DNA of 5,686 bases from Ignavibacteriota bacterium (GTDB lineage Bacteria; Bacteroidota; Ignavibacteria; Tepidaquicellales; Tepidaquicellaceae): NCBI GenBank assembly GCA_003158365.1, contig PMIW01000161.1, forward strand, positions 1 through 5,686, read 5' to 3'. Each line of letters begins with the position of its first letter. The first letter of the stretch is position 1. The notes under the pieces were generated by a model. It was not told where the DNA came from. It searched no databases and saw only the letters and a list, made by a program, of their open reading frames with translations. Below, piece by piece: positions 1 to 5,043 of this stretch. Position numbers and translations under genes: made by a program.

Positions 1-1098
1 TTTCTTGCAAACATGAGTCATGAACTCCGTACACCAATGACAGGAATTCTCGGGTTTGCAGAACTGATGACTAACGAACTGGTAGACCCAGAACTTAAAG
101 AAATGTCAGGGATGATTTTAAAAGGGGGTATGAGGCTGACAGACACTCTGAATTCTATTCTTGATTTATCCAGTATTGAAGCAAATAAAATCGAAATAAA
201 TATTCTGGAGAAGAATATAATCGATTTGATTAAGGATACAGTTAAATTGTTCGAATTATCAGCCAAACAAAAAAATCTTTCGGTTAAATTCATGCCTGAT
301 AAAGATACGCCAAATGCAAATATAGATGAGAGACTTTTTGTTCAGGTTATAAATAATTTGATAAATAATGCGATCAAATTTACTGAGGAAGGGGAAATCA
401 AAATACTTTGCGGAAAGGAAGAGACAGACGATTCAAGTTATGTTTTTATCAAAGTAAAGGATACCGGAATCGGAATTTTACAGAAAGATATTGAAAAAAT
501 ATTCGAACCTTTCAGGCAGGTGAGCGAAGGACTTAACCGAAAATATGAAGGAACGGGGCTGGGACTTACAATTTCAAAGAAATTTGTTGAATTGATGGGA
601 GGAAAACTAAATGTTGAAAGTAAAATAGGCAAAGGTTCCGTGTTTACCATATTACTCCCGATTAACAAAATAACACAAAATATATTTAAATCAGAACCTT
701 TAAAAGAAATCAAATTATATAATAACTTTGAAACAACGCCAAACATACTGCATGTGGAAGACGATATGCTTGGAAGAAAAGTAGTCAAAGTTCTTCTTAA
801 AAAAGAATGTAATGTAACGGATGTCGAGGACGGAGAAACGGCATTGGCATTGGCATCCAAACAAAAATATGATTTGGTATTAATGGATATTAATTTAAGA
901 GGCATAAGCGGAATCGAAACAGCTCAGGCGATAAGGTCAATACCCGGATATGAAGATACACCGATTGTTGCAGTAACAGCATACGCCATGGTTGGTGATA
1001 AAGAGAAGTTTCTGCAAAACGGATGCTCGCACTATTTGTCTAAACCATTCACAAAAGAAAGTCTTATCAAAGTAATTCAGGAAGCACTGAGCAATTAA
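1..1098 (+). CDS. Hybrid sensor histidine kinase, C-terminal part (HisKA + HATPase_c + receiver); 5' end outside window
   Basis: A two-component kinase that autophosphorylates on His and passes phosphate to its own receiver. The frame is open from base 1, and the first residues (FLANMSHELRTP) are the HisKA H-box, so the Met at base 13 is internal and the true start, with any sensor/PAS or membrane part, lies upstream. Numbering from base 1: phosphoacceptor His7; N-box NNLINNAIKF about 117-126; G1 box DTGIG 154-158; F box FEPFRQ 168-173; G2 box GTGLGL 184-189. After a linker at about 220-246 comes a complete receiver: acidic pocket EDD 253-255, phosphoacceptor Asp296 (codon 886-888) in LMDINL, Thr326 in VTAYAM and Lys348 in LSKPF. 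It ends with the receiver's last helix, without an Hpt or output domain. All catalytic residues seen are intact. The signal sensed is unknown because the N-terminus is missing. Domain calls are firm. Confidence 0.96.
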   Translation, partial: FLANMSHELRTPMTGILGFAELMTNELVDPELKEMSGMILKGGMRLTDTLNSILDLSSIEANKIEINILEKNIIDLIKDTVKLFELSAKQKNLSVKFMPDKDTPNANIDERLFVQVINNLINNAIKFTEEGEIKILCGKEETDDSSYVFIKVKDTGIGILQKDIEKIFEPFRQVSEGLNRKYEGTGLGLTISKKFVELMGGKLNVESKIGKGSVFTILLPINKITQNIFKSEPLKEIKLYNNFETTPNILHVEDDMLGRKVVKVLLKKECNVTDVEDGETALALASKQKYDLVLMDINLRGISGIETAQAIRSIPGYEDTPIVAVTAYAMVGDKEKFLQNGCSHYLSKPFTKESLIKVIQEALSN

Positions 1099-1192
1099 AA
1101 AATCCGGATAAACTATCAACCCCGTATCACATCTTAAATCAGAGACTCAAATAAATTATTACAATCTATTGTTATTACATATAGATAATTAA

Positions 1193-1210
1193 GAAAAAAG
1201 TTGTTTTTTC
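1193..1210 (+). terminator. Weak A/T-only hairpin after the kinase gene, possible terminator
   Basis: GAAAAAA (1193-1199) and TTTTTTC (1204-1210) form a perfect 7-bp stem around the loop GTTG. The stem has one G-C pair and the T-run is the 3' arm itself, so as an RNA hairpin it is weak. It lies about 95 bases after the kinase stop and just before the next promoter, a sensible place for a terminator. The rest of the 1099-1240 gap shows no gene or strong structure. Confidence 0.22.
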
Positions 1211-1240
1211 ATTAATTAATCTAATTAGCTTATTTTTGAC

Positions 1241-1271
1241 TTGACAAAATTATCTACTACGTCTATATTTG
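1241..1271 (+). promoter_or_regulatory. Promoter for the 1294 gene
   Basis: TTGACA at 1241-1246 is separated by exactly 17 bases from TATATT at 1264-1269, close to the ideal sigma70 pattern. The same bases read as TATATTTG (1264-1271), a full match to the Bacteroidetes -7 element TAnnTTTG, with TTG 20 bases upstream as the -33 element. Initiation would fall near 1276-1279, giving a leader of only about 15-18 bases that still includes the Shine-Dalgarno. This is the best promoter in the window. Confidence 0.62.
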
Positions 1272-1280
1272 CTATAAACG

Positions 1281-1287
1281 AAAGGAG
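1281..1287 (+). promoter_or_regulatory. Shine-Dalgarno AAAGGAG for the 1294 gene
   Basis: AAAGGAG ends 6 bases before the ATG at 1294, which fixes that start. Strong Shine-Dalgarno sites are uncommon in this bacterial group, and most other starts in the window lack one. Confidence 0.7.
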
Positions 1288-1293
1288 AATATT

Positions 1294-1908
1294 ATGGAAG
1301 AAAATAAATGCAATACCCGGATTAATGAAAATTCTGATATATTCGAAACAAGATTGATTCCGATTGAAGAAATCAAAAAATGGTATGCTGAAATGACGGA
1401 ATTCGGAAATGACATTTTAAAGATAAATGTTGACTACGGAATATTATCAGGAATTGATAAACCCGTCCTGTTTAAGCCCGGTGCCGAAAAAATTAAAAAT
1501 GCTTTTAGTCTGCAAGTTGAGAAAATAGATTGTGTAAGTGAGATTTTCGATGCAGAAAAAAATTATATGGATTATACATATAAATGTATTATAACTTCAA
1601 AATCCGGATTGCGTCTTGGCATATGTGACGGGAATGCAAACAGCAGGGAAGAAAAATTCAGATATATTTTCATACCTTCGGAAAAAGTACCTGAAAGAAA
1701 AGTGCTCGATAAAATGAAAATTGAGGGAAAGGGTAAATGGAAAAAATGTTCGGATAAATGGGTATGGCTGGAAAGAACCGAAAATCCCGATGTGCTTGCA
1801 TTAAAGAATTCCATTCAGAAAATTGCTCAAAAAAGAGCGTTTGTAGGGGCAATATTGATGGCTATAGGTGCTTCTGAATTTTTTACACAGGATGTAATTG
1901 CAAACTGA
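1294..1908 (+). CDS. Conserved uncharacterised protein of a phage/recombination-associated family
   Basis: A 204-residue soluble protein with no signal peptide or membrane segment. I recognise the pattern but know no proven function. It has an N-terminal motif YGILSG..KP.L.KPGAEK at about 48-66, a central strand region with Y.Y.C.I (94-99) followed by CDGNANSREEKFRY (111-124), a Trp-containing segment (W149, W156, W158), then ENPD (163-166) and a C-terminal helix motif I.K.AQKRA (174-182) leading to GASEFFTQD (192-200). From memory, proteins with this order (YG.I.G..KP.L.KPGAEK ... NS.E.KYRY ... NT..KMA.KRA.V.A.L...GAS..FTQD) occur in many bacteria and phages as hypothetical proteins, sometimes near DNA-metabolism genes. 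A DNA-binding or single-strand-annealing role is only a guess. The start is set by a strong Shine-Dalgarno and promoter. An HNH-type gene follows after 34 bases, perhaps in the same transcript. The tail (VIAN) lacks the acidic residues I expect after FTQD. Confidence 0.88.
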   Translation: MEENKCNTRINENSDIFETRLIPIEEIKKWYAEMTEFGNDILKINVDYGILSGIDKPVLFKPGAEKIKNAFSLQVEKIDCVSEIFDAEKNYMDYTYKCIITSKSGLRLGICDGNANSREEKFRYIFIPSEKVPERKVLDKMKIEGKGKWKKCSDKWVWLERTENPDVLALKNSIQKIAQKRAFVGAILMAIGASEFFTQDVIAN

Positions 1909-1942
1909 TATGTCATTTTAAAACTTCAAATATTTTTTACAG

Positions 1943-2446
1943 ATGGAAACATTTGATAGAAAGCTTATGAAGAAAATTCCTGGATACGGAAATTATTATG
2001 CCTATAAAAACGGAAGAATATACAGTAGGATTAATTCGGGGGAAGGATACAGGCAATTGGGCGAGTACAGACTTCCTTATTCAAAGTATTTATCCGTATA
2101 TGTCTACAGGAACAAAACAAAAGAAGGGGTACAGGTTCATAAACTCGTTGCTTCAGCATACAGGAAAATTAATTATAAAAAATTTAATATTTTTCATAAG
2201 GATAAAAACCTTATGAATAACGAACCGAAGAATTTATTGATAAGAAAGAAAACGGAAGATGAAAAAACGGAAACCGATGTTTATAAAAATGAAATAAAAG
2301 ATTACGAGGCAATTCTGAAAAATTTCATTAATTACGATTATAACAGCATTATCTGGAATGAATATAAAACAGTTAAATTAAAACGTTCTGCAAGGATGGT
2401 TTACAACTGGCTAAAAGTATTTTTACTCGCAAAAAAGCTGATTTGA
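1943..2446 (+). CDS. Free-standing NUMOD4/HNH endonuclease-like protein, active site partly degenerate
   Basis: A 167-residue basic protein. Residues 11-30 (KIPGYGNYYAYKNGRIYSRI) fit the NUMOD4 DNA-binding motif usually seen as 'W..IPGYEGYYEVSN.GRVRS'. VHKLVA (65-70) and FHKDKNLMNNEPKNL (84-98) fit an HNH_3-type nuclease core, normally '(V)HRLVA ... (D/N)H.DG(N/D)..NN...NL'. The putative general-base His85 and Asn97 (His+12) are present, but the residue before the His, usually Asp/Asn and a metal ligand in the I-HmuI type, is Phe84; the usual Gly is Lys88; and the His+21 Asn is Asp106. Residues 107-167 are Lys-rich and probably helical, and I do not recognise them. Such proteins are often homing endonucleases in phages or introns; no intron is visible here. 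No Shine-Dalgarno is seen. The ATG at 1967 (residue 9) is an alternative start that keeps every motif. Cleavage activity is doubtful. Confidence 0.82.
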   Translation: METFDRKLMKKIPGYGNYYAYKNGRIYSRINSGEGYRQLGEYRLPYSKYLSVYVYRNKTKEGVQVHKLVASAYRKINYKKFNIFHKDKNLMNNEPKNLLIRKKTEDEKTETDVYKNEIKDYEAILKNFINYDYNSIIWNEYKTVKLKRSARMVYNWLKVFLLAKKLI

Positions 2447-2472
2447 ATAAAAATTTTTCTATTTATTGTTTG
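2442..2472 (+). promoter_or_regulatory. Weak candidate promoter for the 2528 gene cluster
   Basis: TTTG at 2442-2445 and TTTG at 2469-2472 are 23 bases apart, the distance expected between the TTTG parts of the Bacteroidetes -33 and -7 elements. The TA of TAnnTTTG is displaced by one base (TATTGTTTG), so the match is imperfect. The surrounding 2447-2527 gap is almost pure A/T, which makes chance matches likely. Confidence 0.2.
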
Positions 2473-2527
2473 TTAAAATTAATTTAAGTTTTTGTATATA
2501 AATAAATTAAAATTTAAAAATCCGAAT

Positions 2528-3259
2528 ATGAAAACAAAAATTGTTTATCTTATCGTGATATTATCGTTGGTTTTCTCCGTTAACATCTACTCGCAGACCG
2601 TGGAAGAAATATTATCCAAATACTCGGATGCTATTGGAGGCAGAGCAAGTTGGGATTCCGTAAAGACACTAAAGTTTTCGGGATATTCAACCTTAATGGG
2701 AATGGATATTCCTTTTACGCAATATGTAAAAAGACCCGGATTATGGATGATTGAAATTCAGGTTCAGGGCGTAAAAATAGTTCAGGCATATGACGGTACC
2801 GGCGGATGGATGGTGAACCCGATGATGGGCTCTAAAAAAGCAGAAAAGACTGATGAGGTAACAACCAAAAGTTTCAGAGCAAACTCCTTGATTGGCGGAA
2901 AGCTGATGAATATTAAGGAAATGGGATATACTGTTGAGCTGGAAGGCAAAGAAGACCTTGACGGAAAAGAAGTCTATAAATTAAAACTTACCGATAAAGA
3001 CGGGGATGTATCGAAATATTATATTGACGAAACGACTTTCTTAATTTTGAAAAGTGAATCCAAAACAGTACGCATGGGTAATGAAATCTTAGCTGAGACT
3101 TCTTACAGCAATTATACAAAAGTAAACAATTTATTAATTGCATTCTTATCTGACCAGAAATTAACAGGTGCCCAATATGATTCACAGAAAATATCTGTGG
3201 ATAAAGTTGAAGTAAATATTAATCTGGACGATAAAATTTTCAAAATGCCGACTGAATAA
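2528..3259 (+). CDS. Exported LolA-like (outer membrane lipoprotein-sorting type) protein
   Basis: A 243-residue exported protein. The ATG at 2528 is preferred over an in-frame TTG at 2492 because it puts a classic signal peptide at the very N-terminus: MKTK, then a hydrophobic core at 5-19, with cleavage near NIYSQ (19-23). The mature part begins TVEEILSKYSDAIGG, a common opening of Bacteroidota proteins annotated as 'outer membrane lipoprotein-sorting protein', followed by alternating beta strands with KRPGLWMIEI (68-77), QAYDGTGGWMVNP (86-98), LDGKEVYKLKL (144-154), YYIDETTFLI (164-173) and a closing DDKIFKMP (234-241). The family is related to the LolA/LolB half-barrel that shields lipid or lipoprotein acyl chains, and these proteins are thought to act in the periplasm; the ligand here is unknown. 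There is no lipobox Cys, so it is probably soluble. No Shine-Dalgarno is seen. Two envelope genes follow after 39 bases and 1 base. Confidence 0.88.
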   Translation: MKTKIVYLIVILSLVFSVNIYSQTVEEILSKYSDAIGGRASWDSVKTLKFSGYSTLMGMDIPFTQYVKRPGLWMIEIQVQGVKIVQAYDGTGGWMVNPMMGSKKAEKTDEVTTKSFRANSLIGGKLMNIKEMGYTVELEGKEDLDGKEVYKLKLTDKDGDVSKYYIDETTFLILKSESKTVRMGNEILAETSYSNYTKVNNLLIAFLSDQKLTGAQYDSQKISVDKVEVNINLDDKIFKMPTE

Positions 3260-3298
3260 AAGAATCGCATTCTAATTAATATAACAACGGATTGTTAA

Positions 3299-4138
3299 AT
3301 GAAAGTTGTAAATTTATTTTCTATTATTTTCCTATTCATTTTTAATAATTCACATTCTCAGATAGAGGAATTTTATCTAGGAGAAAATCTGAATGAAAGA
3401 GTTATATTCCAGAAAATAAAAGAAATAAGAGGCGATTTATTTAAGTATGCAAATGAAAATATCGGACCAAATTCCAGGCTGATTTTCTTTTATGCATTTG
3501 ATGAAAAAGGGAATAATACCAAGGAACAGGTTTACAGCATGAGGAAGGAAAAGATAATTACAAACATTGATTATAAGTACAATAACAGCGACTTTTTAAC
3601 GGATGATGTAGAATATGATGAAAACGGCAGGGCAAAGCTAAAGAGCAAATATACATATGATAAAAAAGGAATGCTGATAGAACGTGTAAAGATTAAAGCC
3701 AACGGTAAAACAAGCTCTACAATACATTATAAATATGATGAAAGCGGGCGCAAGGAAACTGAGGACTGGTTTAATCATAAAGGGACTATGTATGAGGAAA
3801 AGAAATATGCGTATGGAGAAAACGGATTAATTTCAGAAGAGATACACTATAATGACGAGGACGCTATCTGTACTCATTTTAAATATCAATACAATGAAAA
3901 CAAATTATTAACGGAAAAAGTAAGTTTTTATTCTGATGGAAATGTGTATGAAAGATGGGTTTACAGTTATGACTCTTATGGAAACAGGATACAGGAACAG
4001 CATTTCTTTTCCGGTGATAAACCGGAATATGTGCTAGCTTATACATACGATGAATTATACAATGTTACAGAATCGAAATTATTTAATGAGTCAGGTAAAA
4101 TTATTAAATCAGTAAAATACTCTTATACTTACTATTAA
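3299..4138 (+). CDS. Exported protein made of seven 26-residue Y-x-Y repeats (RHS/YD-like)
   Basis: A 279-residue exported protein of unknown function. Residues 1-20 form a signal peptide (hydrophobic core 5-15, cleavage near SHS-Q). Residues 21-64 are a non-repeat N-terminal part. From residue 92, Y-x-Y motifs recur at 92, 118, 144, 170, 196, 222, 248 and 274, exactly 26 residues apart with no gap, each usually followed by D/N-E-x-G and a charged E/K-rich strand. A degenerate unit starting at Tyr65 (YAFDEKG) precedes them with a period of 27. The pattern recalls RHS/YD repeats, whose usual period is nearer 20, and suggests a stack of beta hairpins, perhaps a carbohydrate-binding or surface filament-like structure. 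There is no toxin domain or sorting domain, and the protein stops at the last motif (YSYTYY), so it appears complete. The PAP2 gene starts one base after its stop, so the two are probably co-translated. No Shine-Dalgarno is seen. Confidence 0.87.
   Translation: MKVVNLFSIIFLFIFNNSHSQIEEFYLGENLNERVIFQKIKEIRGDLFKYANENIGPNSRLIFFYAFDEKGNNTKEQVYSMRKEKIITNIDYKYNNSDFLTDDVEYDENGRAKLKSKYTYDKKGMLIERVKIKANGKTSSTIHYKYDESGRKETEDWFNHKGTMYEEKKYAYGENGLISEEIHYNDEDAICTHFKYQYNENKLLTEKVSFYSDGNVYERWVYSYDSYGNRIQEQHFFSGDKPEYVLAYTYDELYNVTESKLFNESGKIIKSVKYSYTYY
3572..4117 (+). repeat. Seven 78-base coding repeats (26 residues each)
   Basis: Seven consecutive in-frame units of exactly 26 codons each begin with a Tyr-x-Tyr motif; an eighth motif starts a partial unit at 4118. 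The DNA of the units is well diverged, so the periodicity is clear only at protein level. This points to an old expansion held in register by structure rather than a recent duplication. Confidence 0.85.
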
Positions 4139-4139
4139 A

Positions 4140-4961
4140 ATGAAATTTCATATAGCTTTAATTATTGTCTCCCTGCTGTCTTTATCTTCCCTTCAAAATG
4201 ATTCATATGCTCAGGTAAAAGATTTAAGTATAATAAATACAATTGGGAATGATTTTAAAACTTCTTTTTGCGATGGAATTTGCACTTTTACATCTCCCGC
4301 AAGATTTAACGGAAGCGACTGGCTGAAAACAGGCGCGACAATTATTTCAACTGCTGCATTTATGCCATTTGATAAAGATATCAGAAAAGAATTTGCAAAA
4401 AATCACAACAGTACTAAGGATAAAATAGCCGATGCCGGGAACGGATATGGAAATTTAATAACTCCGGTTGCACTTGGAACGGGAATTTATTCATACGGTT
4501 TATTTTTTAAAGATGACTATGTGCGTGAAACAGGAAGAATGATTTTTGAAGCGGTTTTATTTTCAGGTATAATAACCAATGCAACCAAAGTTATTGCGGG
4601 TCGAAGCCGTCCATATACTGAGCGGGGTCCCAACTTTTACACTATGTTTACGCTTGATGACGGTTCGGTATCATTTCCGTCAGCTCACGTTACAGTTGCA
4701 TTTGCTTTATCTTCAGTACTTGCTAACAGGATTCACAACGTTTATGCTTCGATAGGATTATACTCGCTTTCAACTGTTACTGCATTATCCAGATTATATA
4801 CAGATTATCACTGGACATCAGATGTAGTGATCGGTGCGGCTATTGGATATTTTGTCGGGGATTACATCTCATCAGACAGGAAAAAAGGTGATTCAAAATG
4901 CAAAGTATCATACAATATTTACCCCACAATCAACGGTTTAGGGATGAATCTCACTTTTTAA
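4140..4961 (+). CDS. PAP2-superfamily phosphatase, exported/membrane, with C-terminal beta tail
   Basis: A 273-residue member of the PAP2 (type 2 phosphatidic acid phosphatase) superfamily, which removes phosphate from lipid phosphates such as phosphatidate, phosphatidylglycerophosphate or undecaprenyl pyrophosphate. All three signature motifs are present: K-x6-RP as KVIAGRSRP (150-158); the PSGH motif as PSAH (180-183) with Ala for Gly and His183 kept; and SR-x5-H-x3-D as SRLYTDYHWTSD (217-228) with the nucleophile His224. Residues 1-24 are a signal peptide (core 5-18, cleavage near YAQ). Hydrophobic segments surround 106-123, 134-147, 183-197, 201-215 and 228-243. The tail (255-273) alternates polar and hydrophobic residues and ends in Phe, like the last strand of an outer-membrane barrel. 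Cys44 and Cys48 (CDGIC) could form a disulfide. The start follows the previous stop by one base without its own Shine-Dalgarno, so translational coupling is likely. The substrate cannot be told. Confidence 0.93.
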   Translation: MKFHIALIIVSLLSLSSLQNDSYAQVKDLSIINTIGNDFKTSFCDGICTFTSPARFNGSDWLKTGATIISTAAFMPFDKDIRKEFAKNHNSTKDKIADAGNGYGNLITPVALGTGIYSYGLFFKDDYVRETGRMIFEAVLFSGIITNATKVIAGRSRPYTERGPNFYTMFTLDDGSVSFPSAHVTVAFALSSVLANRIHNVYASIGLYSLSTVTALSRLYTDYHWTSDVVIGAAIGYFVGDYISSDRKKGDSKCKVSYNIYPTINGLGMNLTF

Positions 4962-4985
4962 TTGAAGTTGATTTTCAATTAAAAA
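4955..4985 (+). terminator. 12-bp perfect hairpin overlapping the PAP2 stop codon
   Basis: TTTTTAATTGAA (4955-4966) pairs fully with TTCAATTAAAAA (4974-4985) around a 7-base loop, extendable by a G-U pair. The stop codon 4959-4961 sits in the 5' arm. The stem is A/T-rich with two G-C pairs and has no T-run after it, so it is not a textbook intrinsic terminator. It may end or stabilise the transcript of the 2528-4961 cluster. Confidence 0.35.
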
Positions 4986-4996
4986 TGTATTAGATT
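4968..4996 (+). promoter_or_regulatory. Weak candidate promoter for the 5044 gene
   Basis: TTGATT (4968-4973) and TAGATT (4991-4996) are 17 bases apart. The second also partly matches TAnnTTTG (TAGATTAA), with TTG 20 bases upstream as in the better promoter at 1241. It would give a leader of about 40 bases. It overlaps the hairpin at 4955-4985, and A/T richness makes a chance match likely. Confidence 0.2.
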
Positions 4997-5031
4997 AATT
5001 AAAATCTCACAGCTTTTTTAACGCTTTAAAT

Positions 5032-5037
5032 GAGGGG
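5032..5037 (+). promoter_or_regulatory. Shine-Dalgarno GAGGGG for the 5044 gene
   Basis: GAGGGG ends 6 bases before the ATG at 5044 and supports that start; it is one of only two clear Shine-Dalgarno sites in the window. Confidence 0.6.
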
Positions 5038-5043
5038 TTAAAA

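Noticed and set aside
13..15. ATG at 13 as the start of the kinase gene
   Set aside because: It lies within the H-box (NMSHELRTP) and the frame is open upstream to base 1; a kinase starting there would lack its sensor and half of the dimerisation helix.
438..905. 155-codon open frame on the minus strand
   Set aside because: It lies entirely inside the kinase gene, whose domains are unmistakable, and its translation is Ser/Leu/Phe-rich without any recognisable motif, as expected of a shadow frame.
1572..1852. Two minus-strand open frames within the 1294 gene
   Set aside because: Both are shadows of a conserved protein-coding frame and overlap each other as well.
1998..2216. 72-codon plus-strand frame inside the HNH gene
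   Set aside because: The overlapping frame encodes clear NUMOD4 and HNH motifs; this one has no motif and no ribosome binding site.
1943..2446. Group I intron carrying a homing endonuclease
   Set aside because: The neighbouring genes are intact with their own starts and stops, and no split gene or intron core is visible around the frame.
2449..2458. AAAAATTTTT after the HNH gene as a terminator
   Set aside because: It is a loopless A/T palindrome that cannot form a useful hairpin.
2492..2494. TTG at 2492 as the start of the LolA-like protein
   Set aside because: It would add 12 residues in front of a normal signal peptide and has no Shine-Dalgarno; the ATG at 2528 gives a standard exported protein.
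3261..3273. Small palindrome AGAAT-CGC-ATTCT between the LolA-like and repeat genes
   Set aside because: A 5-bp stem with a 3-base loop and no T-run is too weak to call a terminator, and the neighbouring genes are likely co-transcribed.
3572..4117. RHS toxin or polymorphic toxin
   Set aside because: The repeats are 26 residues long, the protein is small and ends with the last repeat, and there is no RHS core motif, toxin domain or following immunity gene.
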